Source of the DNA: Haliotis asinina | Lineage: Eukaryota; Mollusca; Gastropoda; Lepetellida; Haliotidae | DNA: 64,000 nt | Reading direction: 5' to 3' | Assembly: GCF_037392515.1 (NCBI RefSeq) | Contig: NC_090280.1 | Location: 28,401,118 to 28,465,117, forward strand | Shown here: piece after piece, positions 33,701-48,700 of the stretch | How positions within the stretch are numbered: the stretch's first letter is position 1 | Layout: each line of letters opens with the position of its first letter | Position numbers and translations under genes: made by a program | Notes under the pieces: model-generated | What the model was told of the DNA's origin: nothing | Databases searched by the model: none | Seen by the model: the letters and a program-made list of their open reading frames with translations, nothing else

Positions 33701-36700
33701 CATGATATCAACATTGTCACTGTTAGCAATGTCCCTGTGGTGCACATGTGTACATGTGTAAATGTGATTAGATCATTGCATTTTCTATAGATGTCTTTCA
33801 TAATTTATCAGTAGAAACCTGGACTTAGTTATTCCTTGTAATACAACCTTTACAATACTGCTGTGACTTATATTCACAGGAAATCAATGGCACCCAAAAT
33901 ATTATTTACTTTCACCACAACATCTTCCTGTTAGTGGATGGGCAGTGGGGTAACCTAGTGGTTGATGCATTTGCTTTTGATGCTGAAGACCCAGGTTCAA
34001 TTGCCCCCATAGGTACAATATATGAAGCCCAGAGTCCTCAGCCGTGATGTTGCAGGAATGTTGCCAAAAGCGGTATAAAATCATATTCACTTACTTCTGT
34101 GAACTGACATATTATGTATTGCACTTCATGGTAATATTAATATGTGTTCATTGTTCCTCTGGGTCACATTTGTTGTAGCACTACACCATTCCTCAGCTAA
34201 ATGAATCAGTATGAAGTTTGGTCATGATTTTATGGATATTTTGTGTATAGGGACTTCAACTGTGCTATTTCCATTGTGTCATGCAAAGTTTCATTCAGTA
34301 TGAAGAGGAATGAGTTTTATTGATTGACATCTTCATCATGGCAATAGATGCAATGCATCAGTGTAGACACCATTATTGAGCAAGTAATGGTTGTTTGACA
34401 ATGCGTCAAATGCAATAAAGTCGACAAGCCATAAAACTTGTTCCTCTTCATCATATTAACTTCTAAAGGCCATATAAAGAAGTTCATTGAGTATTGCATT
34501 AATTTTGTTGAAATCATTCCTTATCATGCCTGCAGCAACCATGGTCAGATGACAACTATTACCCCTTGAAACTATTCTTAGTTGTCAGAGAATGGAGTCA
34601 TGTATCATTAGTACATTAGTACTCTGACTGAAAAGGTGTGGTAACCTTTATTTGACCACCATGTTGTTTTTGGCATATGAAATTGCTAAACCTCAGGTCA
34701 AACGGTTCTGTATGCAAAAGATTGTCAGGCAGTGTTCCGAAGTACTATGATTATGGTTAATTTTGTTTCAATTGTATGTAATAAAAGCTGCTACTACATG
34801 AACAGAAAAATATCAAAGCAAACATTTGTCGGTGTTAAATCCTTAGCATACCCACATCAACAGTGCATGTTGTCTTTTACAAAACCACTTCTGATTAACA
34901 ATGTTTACTGGGGTTATGTAATCATGTATGACTAACAATACATGCCATTGACACTCAAACAAGATCCAGTGCTAGATTTGGGTGAAATTTTGAGTGGGTC
35001 CAAATTGATGAAAGTAATGTTTCTGGACTCCCTCCAATGTTGAAGGGTGGATGTAAAATAGAGGGGGTCCTCACTGAATTTGATGAGTCAAAACACTCCA
35101 AAACCCTCTTTTGAGCCAACACTGAAGATCTAAGTGTTTATAGTGACACTCTCTGATAGTTGGAATGCTAAGAATGCATTGTGCATACTGACATATGCAC
35201 CTTTTATTTCTAAGAACCCTGGGGGTATTAGAATTACAACCCAGAAACCTATTCTTTTTGTGGATTGTTTTGTGGATTTGGTGGTCAGTGACTTAATTTC
35301 CAGTCATCAGTAATGACCCATGTTTGTGTAATCCAGACACAGTTCTTTATTGGATATGAGGTCAACAGGGATATATTTAATATAGTTTGATGGGGTGCGT
35401 TTTGAATCATTTGATTTGGTTAAAACATTTTCCATTAAATGAATTATGGTGAGTATTATCTCTATAGCTTTAGTTTTGCTGCCAGCTCACTGTAAAAGTA
35501 TTTCGTCTGTGCCATTTCAATATTTATCATGCCATGGCAAACACTGTGTTTGTGGAATGTATCAAGCTCTTACCTGTAAGCAACATTCCATCCATATCGC
35601 TACAACATATTGCATGAGAGCACAAAGCATGTCACCTCTGAATTTGACATTCTGTTAGAGACATGGTAACATGGTCAGAAGATGGAGATTGTGTCCTCTA
35701 TTTGAAATACTGCAGTCCCAATTTTAAAGTCTTTCTGAATTTATGCCATTTACTGTGCTTACTACCATTGATTGGGGATGCTAGTCTAATGTTAAGACAA
35801 GTGTTTTCCTAGGTTAAACTACAGTGGAAAAACTCACCAAGACTTTCTTAATGTTAAACACTAGCATTGTTTGACCACCACATTGTCTTATCTACCAGTA
35901 GCATTATCCTGTTTCATTAATTTGACCATAATTCTTTGGTTTTGTGTCAGTTTCGGAAATGAATACTGACTGCTGGGTTAAAAAAAGTTAACTGGAATGA
36001 CCCAGTTGCAGATCCTTTTTAGGCAGATCCAGGATAGACAGTGTTCAGCAATCTGTGTTGGTAGTAAGAGGTGATCAGATGGAGTTAAATCATAATTGAT
36101 TGTTTGCCTTCAGACCAGATGATGTTGGTGGTTGTTGAAAAAATTAATCACTGGATTATCAGGTCACTTTTCATATTAATGTCATATAGCTGGAATAATG
36201 CTGAATGGTTAAAAATATCAGTCACATGATTATCAAGTCCAGTCTGGAGTTTTGGGGGGCTATTGTATAGTTGGAATACTACTGAAAGCAGCAGTTAACA
36301 TTTTGATCTCAGATAAGGGCTCAAGTATTGCTGATTTGCCAAAATTATTTGTATGTGTTCAATACTGTGTTTCTGTTGATCTTTCTTATCAAGTATTTAA
36401 ATTGCATGGCAGTATGTCATAAGAGATATCTATGACAGCATGTTTTATACAACTGTTGCATAGCTGCCTAAGCACTGTTACTTCTTAAGTTCTCAAGATT
36501 GAAACTGAAGTTTCAGTGTGCAAACCGCAAGTCAGTGGTTGCTCATTTACGTCTCAAAGAATACGGCTTTACATCTGAAATTATTGTAGCACTTACAGTT
36601 ATGAAATATATCAAATTAAGAAAGATATTAATGCGTGCATTAATTTCTTAATTTGTGTTGAATTTACTTGAATCAGTACAGTAATTGAGCTTGGAGTGTT

Positions 36701-39700
36701 AGCTTTTTGAGGAACTTAGTTATGAGCTCTGAATGTTTTATTGAATGGTTTGAGTAATTCTATGCTTTGTGCCTGAAATACACATATTTTAAAATACAGT
36801 CGAATAGTAAATGGTGGATAACGGCGTGAACATATTTTATAGAAACAAAGTAATGTTGGTATAAAGAATGCAGGAAACAATAAATTGGTTGTACATAATC
36901 ACTTATTCAGACCCGTGAAGGTCCCGGGGTAAAATAGGCCTCCAGCAACCCATGCATGTCATAAAAGGCAATTATGCTTGTCGTAAGAGGCAACTAACGG
37001 GATCGGGTGGTCAGGCTCGCTGACTTGGTTGACACATGTCAATGGTTCCCCATTGCCCAGATCGATGGTCATGTTGTTGATCACTGGATTGTCTGGTCCT
37101 GACTCGTTTATTTAAAGACCGCCGCCATATGGCTGGAATATTGCTGAGTGCGGCGTAAAACTATACTCACTCACTCACTCACTCACTCACTCACTCACTC
37201 ACTCACTCACTCACTCACTCACTCACTCACTCACTCACTCACTCACTCACTCACTCACTCACTCACTCACTCACTCACTCAGGTTCTGTCCAGCTACCAT
37301 GTAAATAACTTTGCTGATACATTAAGCATTGGTAACATCTTATTGAGGTGATGACTGACATTGAACCTTTTTTTTATTATCATAGGGTCAGATGTGTTAT
37401 TTCCAATAAGGCAATATCATTGGAAACATACAATGTTTGCTTTACATATTACATTGGAAGATTAATGGAAGATTGATGTTGAATCTTATGTTATTCCTTG
37501 TGTGCGTCTTATCATGGAAGAATAATTTATGTACACCAATCAGAACTTGACTTCAGATAATTGCATTGAGCCTGTTAGACTTTATTTGGTAGAAAATATT
37601 GGAAATACCACACTTGTCTTTGTCCAGCTATTGTCAATTTGTGATGATAACAACCATTCTGGGTTAGATGATGATTTGCGACATCCCTTGTTGTAATTAC
37701 CACTATAAGAGGCTTTGAAAAATGGCGCTTGCCCTCGAAGGTGGATTAAGGTTCTCTCAAAGGAATTCTCACTGAATTATCTTGGTTCAATAGTTCATGC
37801 AGCTACAATCACATCTGAAAGCTTTCATCTGGCTATAAGCTAAATTTGTTCATATTGATCATCTGATCTAGTCTCACATGCATATGTCACAGTGATTAGC
37901 TGTTTCTCAGAGACTCGTTTTAGTAGCTATAGTGTGTTCTGAAGTTTCTTACTGGAACAGCAGGAAACCAATATCTGACTTTTCTTTAATCACAGACATG
38001 ATCCCTTGACTCTCAGTGTGTGCATGTGGTCTTTGAATTATGTTACATCATAGTTTCCTGTCAAAAGTCAAAGGGTCTGTAGTATATACCAAATGTTCAA
38101 GACTTGGGACTCTCCACTTTCAAATGGTATAAGACCCTCTAAATTATGATCACAGAATGCTAGTTATGGGTCTTGGTTTTTAAGTTAGGTCACTTCTTGA
38201 GATTTTTACAGTAGTGGATCGCCTCTGTGGTGCCGTTGGTTCGATCCCCAGCCATCATGACAAAAGACGTTGAAATGTGGTACTTGGTGAGTACAAAAAG
38301 GACTGGTCAGCTCGGAGTCTGTATAATGTGTCTTAGTAGGGTATTCATGCTTAACTGCGACATGGTGTCTGAGTGAACTAGCACTATAAGTATGAAACCA
38401 ACTAAAGTCTTGGTGAGTACAAGCAGCCCCACATACATGCGATCACACGAGTCTCAAGTATGATGTTAAACCCCATTTAACCTCAGCTTGCCTTTCACAA
38501 CAGTGGTTAATGTCTTGACTTGTATCACTATGGGATTTCCTTACACATTCTGCTGACAAAGTAGTATTCACAGAATGAATCAGTGTTAATCAGAAGCATT
38601 ATTCCAAAGCCCTCAACAAATTCACAAAATCATTTGCATCTCCTCTTTTACTAACATTTAGAGAAGATGTTATGGTTCATGTACAAAACAAAACAATTGT
38701 GAATCTGTACTGTGCTTTTACTGTGCCATAAAAGGTGACTATGCTTGTCGTAAGAGGCGAGTAACGGGATCGGGTGGTCAGACTAGCTGACTTGGTTGAC
38801 ACATATCATCGGTTCCCCATTGCGCAGATCGATGCTCATGTTGTTGATCACTGGATTGTCTGGTCCAGACTTGATTATTTAAAGACCGTCGCCATATAGC
38901 TTGAATATTGCTAAGTGCGACGTAAAACTAAACTCACTCACTCACTCATGTACAAAACAAAACAATTGTGAATCTGTACTGTGCTTTTAGCTGTATTCCA
39001 GTTGCATCATGATGGGGGACAGCAGAAATGGGCTTCAAACATTATACTTATATGGGGAATTGAACATGTGTCGTGGTGTGAATGCATCACATGCAGGGTT
39101 TACAATGTTGAGTATAACTTCAGACCAGGCCTATCACATGATGAAAAGATATAAAGATTTGTCAAAAAATGACAGATTATCACAGTAAAGATGCTTGTTT
39201 CTGCTGCTTTTACCGTTTACATATTTACATAGGCATTCAGATGGAAGAGTTTACATAGGAGTAATTAGGTTTTCATGCGAAGTGCAAATATGCTTCCAGT
39301 GTGCAGAAATGTAGAAAGTGGACGCAGAAAAACATTTGCACAATATTTTTTGTTGTACCAATAAGACATATATTACTATTTTTCTGTTTCTCTCAGAGCA
39401 GTTATGTGCATCATTTCATTCCATCATACACAATGATCAATAATTCATTCCAGACTCTAAAGAAATTCGCAACACATACTCTTATCTACACTGTTACACT
39501 ACACTGTGTCATAGTGCTTGTAAGGACCATTAAACTGATAATGAGGGGTCTTTTGGACCCCATGTTTGTGAGTTGAGGTGAAACCCTCAGTAATAGTGCA
39601 CATTGTGGAAACATCAAAGACTCAAAAGACAAAGATGCATAGAAGGCTTTGATAGTGCCCAGTGCACACTCTTGCCTCAGGAGGATGAACATTGACTCGC

Positions 39701-42700
39701 ATTAACTGAAGTCTCTTAGAGCAAAGCAAAATATACTGGATTCAGGCTACAGACTAGTGGCTTAAGTCATAGATTGGTATATACTGGGACTGCTTTGCTT
39801 GATTTGGATTTAATCAAATATCCAATAATTAATATACAGTCGCTATCAATTGATTACAACATCTGTTTCTTATGTGTTTATTTGAGTCATCATATAGTTG
39901 TTTTTTTTAATGAAGTATGGCATTTTGCCCTGATCATTGTGTAAAGAATGATGGAGTTGTTTTAATAAGACAACTCCTTGATGGTCAACAACCTATTAAG
40001 AAAAGACTATACACCTAGACACAGCTGATTGGCTGGGAAAGACAGGTCAATATAGTATGTATTGCTGCAGGCAAGGAAGTGAATCTCAATCACTGGTTAT
40101 GTCATTACGCTTACCATGATGTGATTAGCTTCATGATAGCTGTATATACTTGCTCTTGGTACCTTCATCATTGATACATTCACGTGCCTTGGTGAAGCAG
40201 GTGCTTGTTATTCGCTACGATGTTGCTATTCAGGTAAGGGTATGTAGGTAAACATATAGTTTTCAATAAATGTCAGTGATCATTCTGTCAGTCTGACTGA
40301 ATAAAGTTCCTGATAATTTGTCGGACATTATGCCTGATTTGTTTGGCAGTTTGGTGTAATAGAAAGTCTTATGTTTTTATTCTTATAATTTTCTATGTCC
40401 CAAAATAGTTTCAGTACATTCTTTCAACTTGGTTCTTTTAATTTTGACCATTCAACTGCTTACTTTTGTTAACTGATGTTGCAAGTTCAAATAATTTAGC
40501 TTCACTTGGACTCGTAGTAGTTAAAGTCTAGTGTGGGTTCCTCACTAAAAATGTTTGTGTTAATGACATTTCACAACATTTATTTGCTTTCTGTTGTGCC
40601 CCTGTTGCATCTATTTGCTTTTGAGGTAATTTATTACAACACTGGAATCATTGTTTCTTGTGTTGTGTGTGTCATGGGCATTTGAATACTTCTTTAAGAA
40701 ACTAGAATAATAAGTTAGAATTACTAAATATGTTATTTGAAATGTTTGCTCTAATTCGAGCAGTCTGTATTTATGTTACATGCAATATGTCTGACTTGCA
40801 CTGAAATCACAATGGATCTCTAAGTTTAGTCACATGGAGTTATTTGATGGGTGATGTAGCATTTGCATGATTAGAGTTTGCAAAGGAGGGTTCAAATGGG
40901 TTATGGAACCTTGGTTAAATCATGGAATTTTGATTTGAGCTTCTCATACATGGGATAGTTTTGGGAATAGAAGATTGCTGTTGATTTCAACTCATGGTCT
41001 GGTCATGCTAAGAAGGTAAAAAGTTTTGTCCTATGAAGTAAACTATAGATTACTGTCATTATGTTTTGTGATGATATTTGTTTTATTTGATATTTGTCTT
41101 CCCGCAGTATCAGTGAGATGTTAAAATGTTCGTGAATGCGAAAATCCATTGTAGTCCTCTTTTTCCAGCACTTCCTCACAGACACTGACATCACCGGTGG
41201 AACGGAGTCGACCATCCCTTGTTGATGAAGATGTTATGCCCCAGGAGGTGAAGGCGGAGCTAGATGAGGAGATTGATTTAGTCCCATCATTCCAAAAGAT
41301 CAGCATAAGTGGGGAGGATTTCAGTGGGGTAAGTACACTGGTTGATTAATGATGTGTCACTGTGACCTGACAGTGTGGATTGTTGTTCATAATATCTATG
41401 GAGGCTTATGTCCTCAGTTCTGTTTGACTGCTGGTTCCTAATTCTGTGAATCAGATCAGGAATTTTGCACATGAATTTCTAATGTGTCTTAGAAGCAGCT
41501 TACATCTTCATGGAACTGTTGAAGGTACTTGCACCAGTCCTTAGTAAACAAGGAATATAAATTGGGAAAGACCCCATGACTACCAGCATGACTACCAGTC
41601 TTAGGAATTAGATGATATCCCAAAACAGCAAATAACAATAGAGTGGGATTTGTCTGTGGGTTTTACCAGTGCTTTGACACAACCCGTTTGGACCCATGGA
41701 CACAACAACACCCTTCTCATCTTGCTTGGAAGAATGCTTGCATTGCCTTATGTATGTAAAGTTACATGCACTAGATGTCAGGTCCATTACAGCCACAATG
41801 TTATATGCATCCAGAGTTACACCACTGACAGGAAGTGACAGTTGCCAAACCTCTATTTCCATTTTCCATGTTTCATAGACACTCTCTTGGTCAAGAAAAG
41901 GCGGTAACAACAATTTCTGTGCCATTTTCACAACCACGCTCTGCTACCATTGATAAATCTTCAATTTCGCACGTGGTTCATGGCACTGACATTCCCCAAG
42001 AAAACTAAAATCTCGTAAAATCTCGCTCACTTCACGAGATCGTCACGATAGTCTTTAACCAACATTTACAGTGACATCATCAGTAATGTCCTCAGAGTTA
42101 CCATTGGCAGAAGTGACATATCCTAGATCAAGCTGTGTATTAGAAACGAGTGTTAATAAAAGAAGGCTATCAAGTGTTTGAGAATTATCATTATTGATCA
42201 TCCTTCATATGTATGTTTATCATAATTCTTTAAAAACGTTGCTTTCACAACCACATTGCTGTTACAGGTACCCCTGAAAGATCTGGAACTGGCCTCCAAG
42301 AGTCTTGTGAAGGCTCTAATGATCCGAGAGAAATACATGGCCCTGTCACGTCAACACTTCCCTCGTGTTACTGCCCGTTTTCTACAGAGCTTGGAGGATC
42401 GTGAGGAATTTAGCAAAGTCAAGAACTCTTATTCTGTTGGTGACAAGAAAAGCATTGAAGGTAACTATGTTGAAGATGTTTTTGAGGTGTCACTCTTTAT
42501 TATTTGGATGTTCTTTTACTCTGAAGAATTTCACTGTTATTTTCATATTTTGTTTTTCAACCTAACTTATGCAGCCGAGCCTTTCATCAATGTTTCACAG
42601 GATTATGTGATGTTAAACTGTCATGGCAATAATTTGGAATGTATTCACATAAATAAAAAGTCTGTAGCTGCACAGCAGTTCTATATGTGCAATAATAGGC

Positions 42701-45700
42701 CAGTAGTTTGACATTATTAAACACTGATTGCATGACAATGTTGATCACTGATTGTTTATGTTGTGAACAATAAATATTTAATCTGCTGCAATGCCAGGCT
42801 TTGTACACTGCTGTTTGACGGTTAGTATGCATGGCAACAATACATGTCACCAAACAAGAAAGTGCAGTTTATGTTTTTAAAATTCAGTCATGAACATGCC
42901 ATCACTTATATTCTAATAACAATCATAATGACCATCAGTTTTAGGCAAGACATGTACATTCCATTACTTTGTACATCAGTAAAATCTTTCATCATTTGAT
43001 TATATATATTACGTTGATATAAAGGAGTAAAATTTGATATTGATATTATGAACAAAGTAAGAACATATTATGCACTGTTATTATTGAGGATTAATCATGA
43101 AATTCCTATAGGTGTTGGAACTAAGTGAGTACTATAAATTTTCTGTATGAAAGGCCGGCAGCCTGTACCTGTTGAAAACGATCTTCATCAGCAACAAGTC
43201 ATTTGTGTTGTTACAAGCATGCTTAAACAACGACCACCAAACAGACATTTTCAAAATTATTACTGCTGCTTTGAGCAAACCTTCATTTTATCCAGGCCAT
43301 AAAATATGTAATGTTACATGCATAGAGAAATTTCAGAAAAAACAGAAAATTTTCATAACGAATAATATTTGTGAAACAATTTTCTCAGTGATTGTCCTTT
43401 ACTGAATTGAAATGCCAGATGAAGGTTACGTATTTGGAAGACTTTCTGAAACACAAATGAATTGTTAAACTGAAATGAACTAGTTTTAAAAATAACAGAT
43501 CGCTGTCTTGTTGTTGATGTGGAGTCCTTAACCTGTAAGCTGCTAATTTCCTCTTTTGTTTCCTCAGTTGACGAAGACATGTCTGGCATTATGTATTATG
43601 AAACACAAGGTATACACGGTCACGTGTGTGTGCTGAGTTTGTCTGCTATTTTGTTCAGTTTGATTTTTTTCCCATTTTGACAATCCTGACCATGTGACTT
43701 GCACATGTGCTCCAGATCTGGTGCTATCGGTGCCGTGGATACTGTCATTAACAACTTTTCCTTTTAATGAGTTAATACACAATTTCAAGCACTATAATTG
43801 TCTACTTATGATGAAAAACATTTTAACATCTGAATGCATTTGGTAGTAATGGGTAAATTGTGTTTATGAAAGATAACATGCTCACATTCTCCACATTTTG
43901 TTTTACAATCTTTAGAATTCAAATGTTTGTAACAAACTTTCTTTGTGTAGCTGCTTTGATTATTTTGTGAGCAAAAGAATGTCTTAAAGTTGTTTTTTTT
44001 TTTCAAGAATATGTTTTCTTAAGTACACATGAACATATATTATGTTGTATTTATAGGTAAATTATATCAAAAGATAAATTATTTAACTTTATGGAAGACA
44101 TCTCCTGTTTTATGCAAGGTCTGTATTGATAATACAGGTTCAAGTTCAGTCTTAAAGAAAACTAAACTGTTAAGGCACTACACCATCAAAAATATGTCTG
44201 CAGTACCAGATGGTGTGCAGCCAAAGTATGTTGCAATGCATGGATTTTTCCCCAGGGTATATCTGATAAAAGCATCCTTCATGTATTCCCTGGTGTTAAC
44301 TTCCTGGTGTGTCAAGGCAGTGTGTATCAAGACAGTGTGTATCTACATCCTCAGCATGGTGTAGGTAGGCTGTTAGTGTTGTCACTTGGCACGCACAAAC
44401 CTATGTTGGATGCAAAGCCTTGTAATCTTTTGTTGTATAATAATTTATAGCCCATGTATTGTGAGCTATTTGAATACAAAGTATTAGGAGAGCAGAAATG
44501 GCAGGATATGATGATATTTTATAATGAACTATGACCTGAAGCCAATGATATTTTGCCCATGGAAGGTTTGTGATAGCAGGTGTCAAGTTACTGATATGGA
44601 CATACAAACAATAATATATTGAAAAGATGAAGAAGAATAACAGATTTTTGTAAAGAAAATTATTGCCAGTCTTTGTGTAGCAACCAAGGTAGAAATATAG
44701 TCCAAACTTGAACAAGGTCTGAGATTGCATTTTCTTCCATGGTGCAATGTGTGAATACATTTTGCAGTCAAGCTTTGCTATGTGGTCTTTAAGCCAAGGC
44801 CCCTGATTCTGATTCGTTAAACACTAAATTACATAGAGACTGTAATAAGGCATTATCCAAATCTTTGGTCAGCATGTTAAAGAAATACCAGCTCTGTCCA
44901 ACTCAATAATACTTGTTCACTGAATACCTTGAATACTGATTCCCCAACTAGTGTCACTTTGCTGATAATACATGTAAGTCAAGTTCATCTTCCCCTTTCA
45001 AGGCAGATCAGCAATATTTTCCCATTGCCCCACATTCCCATGTTTAGCTGTTCAGCTAAGTGGAGGATTTATTGATATCTGTGGAGCTGTACACCTTATG
45101 ATGTACCAAGGATATTGAGAATTTCTAGGTAGGTAGAGTAGGTCTTATTGATGCTCTGAGGAAGAAGCACGTCAATGCCAAGATTAATTTGGCTATCCAG
45201 GCCATTGATTCCACAAAGCATAATGGCTGCTTGCTGCTCATTACTGAAGAACAGATTGCTCACTAAAAGGATTTCGTTCGAATCAGTGGACAAAGCCAAT
45301 ACGGTATTGAATGTATGGATAGGACTCTGTGGATATTATGAGTTGTGTTGTAAGTAATTAGTACACTTTCATCTACATCCACATAAATAATTGTGTCCCA
45401 AATTAGCTGTCGTAATTTACATTTGCAACAAATGGCTAAATCATGTTCAATTTAAGAATGTGTGGTTTTGAATAATGTCAGTTGTTCTTATTCCTTGCTC
45501 ATTCGGTGATTAACATAATGGTAGCCCACCATGAGCACTTTATTGATCCACACTATCCAGGTACACTGGTACCTGGGTGTCCCTGCCATATCAGTCAGTG
45601 ACTTTAAACTTGAGTTTGAAGCTTGAGTGAAGTGAAATTCTTTTTGATTGTATGTTCAAGTATGTTCAACTGGAACTAATCAATAAACCGGCTCTTTATG

Positions 45701-48700
45701 CCCAAACTCAAGATAGTGCCAGGGGTACAAGTTCAGGCTATTAGATAAATGATCACAGAAATTTACCTTGTGTTTATCAAGAGGATACATCTGATCCTAA
45801 ATGCAAGAATGACAGTATGGTTGATATGGCTGTACTCACTGGACAAATTCTGCACTATACACTTTAACCTGCTCCTTACTTTGTACCAAAATTGTTTACG
45901 TCTTACACTCTAAACTTGTATTTTGTCTGTATGGTCAATAGATTTTAGTTTTAGCATATGGACTAGCCAATGTTATTTGATCAGAAATAAATCAGTGGAC
46001 TCTGCCTCTGGTTCTGTGGCTGAACTCTCAGACTGGTTCATTCACAAGATCTTAGTTTTAGACATTGGTTAAAATCTTACAATTGATGATTGGTTCATTA
46101 GAACTGATCAATCATTGAAAACATTTGGTTAGTGTTAAAATTGAATTCTCCTGGTTTTGTTTGTTCATGCACAAAAAATCTAGAAAAAAAACAAAACATG
46201 CAGTCCTTTTGTCTTTTTGGCAAATTAGACAAATGAATTCACAAATTTCACATCTTAAAGGATGACTAGGAGTAACATGTAAGGAATATATTCATAAATA
46301 TTCTGGAGTCTTCAAGTTAAGTTCAATCAAGACTAGGAACAAGGTTGCAGTGCTTATGAAACATATCCAGCAGAACCAGCCTAGTGTAAAATGTTGCTTA
46401 GTCAAACGAGTATTCCAAGAAAATTTGTGTTTGATTATGAGAAAACACGATCAATTGTTTGGTTGTTTAGTCACTGCAACCTATCTTTGATTATTTCAGT
46501 CAGTTAGACCACCACTACAAGGTGGTGGCTGAGGCTGCGTTCAGTGCATGTTCTGTGAACTGACAATCATAATAATGTTCTAAGGGTCTTCTTGCCATTT
46601 TTGGACTCAGTTTCACTATCTTTCGGTCAGACTGTAAAATAGCCCAAAATCATGCAATGGTATCTTTCAGTCTTCAACTGGAATTTAGAATAGATACATA
46701 TAAAGGGGGAGATTTATAGGAGTCAGGTTCTGAGGAACACACTGTTTCAGAGTATATTCTAATTCCTTCAGGTGAACTAAGTGTAAAACAGCATTTCTAC
46801 ATGCATAATGATGTCTGGTGAAAAAATACTCAAGTTGCATCCCAAGAATTATATATTGTAAGACCTACAGTGTTTTGCATAGGAGGGCTCACTATAGTAT
46901 GTACATTTGCTTCACCTGGTGTACATGTGATTCCCCTGCTACACATAATTCACATGGTACATGTGGATCAATAGGTACATGTGATTCAACTTGAATATGT
47001 AGATCAATTTGTACATTGATTTACTTGGTGCAAGTGGATCAATTAACATGTGATCCACCTGGTCCATGTAAAACAGTTGGTTAATGTTATTCATCAGATA
47101 TATTTGAATCAACTGGTACATGTGATTCACCCAGAACACGGTGATCAACTGGTATATGTGATTCACCTGGTACATGGTGATCATTGCTACATGTGGTTCA
47201 CTTGGAACATGGTGATCAATGCTACATGTGATTCACCTGGTACATGGCGATCATTGCTACATGTCATTCACCTGGTACGTGGTGATCAATTGGTACATGT
47301 CATTCACCTGGTACATGGTGATCAACTGGTATATGTGATTCACTTGGAACATGGTGATCAACTGATACATGTCATTCACCTGGTACATGGTGATCAACTG
47401 GTACATGTCATTCACCCGGTATGTGGTGATCAAATGGTATATGTGATTCACCTGGAACATGGTGATCAACTGGTACATGTGATTCACCTGGTACATGGTG
47501 ATCAACTGGTACATGTCATTCACCTGGTACGTGGTGATCAATTGGTACATGTGATTCACCTGGAACATGGTGATCAACTGGTACATGTCATTCCCCTGGT
47601 ACGTGGTGATCAACTGGTATATGTGATTCACCTGGTACATGGTGATCAACTGGTACATGTGATTCACCTGGTACATGGTGATCAACTGGTACATGTGATT
47701 CACCTGGTACATGGTGATCAACTGGTATATGTGATTCACCTGGTACATGGTGATCAACTGGTACATGTGATTCACCTGGTACATGGTGATCAACTGGTAC
47801 ATGTCATTCACCCGGTATGTGGTGATCAAATGGTATATGTGATTCACCTGGAACATGGTGATCAACTGGTACATGTCATTCCCCTGGTACATGGTGATCA
47901 ATTGGTACATGTCATTCACTTGAAACATGGTGATCAATTGGTACATGGTGATCAATTGGTACATGTCATTCACCTGGTACGTGGTGATCAATTGGTACAT
48001 GTGATTCACCTGGTACATGGTGATCAACTGGTATATGTGATTCACTTGGAACATGGTGATCAACTGGTACATGTGATTCACCTGGAACATGGTGATCAAC
48101 TGGTACATGTGATTCACCTGGTACATGGTGATCAATTGGTACATGTCATTCCCCTGGTACGTGGTGATCAATTGGTACATGTTTTTCACCTGGTACGTGG
48201 TGATCAACTTGTACATGTGATTCACTTGGAACATAGAGATCAACTGGTACATGTGATTCACCTGGTACGGGGTGATCATTGCTACAGGTGCTTCACCTAG
48301 TATGTGTGGATTACCTGGTGCATGTGAATCATAGGGCACATGTGACTGTAAATTTCTGTTCTTGTGTAATCAAGAACTTGAGGCAGCAGTCAACAGGCAA
48401 CAATCTAAAGATTTATGACACTAAGGTAACGGATACAGTGCCTTCCAATACTGCTTTCCTCATGTCAGATTTATGCATGTGTAAACTAAAAACTGTTCAG
48501 TCACTGGATCAACAGCAGGACATAAACTTGATAAAATGGAAGAGTGGTGTACATATGTTTCAAGATTCAACCCATAAGTGATACTGAATAAGGCCATCTG
48601 CTTATGTCTGATGTACACCCCAGTTTTCCAGGTCACCATGGTTACAGTCATTTTGGAAATTTGTACATTATGTGGGGAGTAATCGGTTAGGGTACATATG

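Larger units (their letters stand above)
33635..41168 (+). other. AMPD2 intron 3
   Basis: A 7.5-kb intron with several dispersed repeats listed separately: a tRNA-type SINE at 33.9 kb, abalone-type SINEs at 36.9 and 38.7 kb, a (CACT)n tract, and a second tRNA-type SINE at 38.2 kb. Older SINE tails are visible at about 36110-36290. No coding exon is recognised. Confidence 0.6.

Noticed and set aside
37148-37351. 67-codon frame encoding repeated LTHSLTHS
   Set aside because: It is the (CACT)n tract read in one frame.
42572-42598. Possible extra AMPD2 exon after TTATGCAG
   Set aside because: The acceptor looks fair but the following CACAG/GATT is not a GT donor, and exons 5 and 6 already join in phase.
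47050-48330. CRISPR-like array
   Set aside because: Units are directly adjacent with no unique spacers, and the genome is eukaryotic.
47050-48339. Open frames of 416 and 360 codons on opposite strands
   Set aside because: Both come from a 36-bp minisatellite within an intron; openness follows from the unit length. No start context, domain or splice signal supports a gene.
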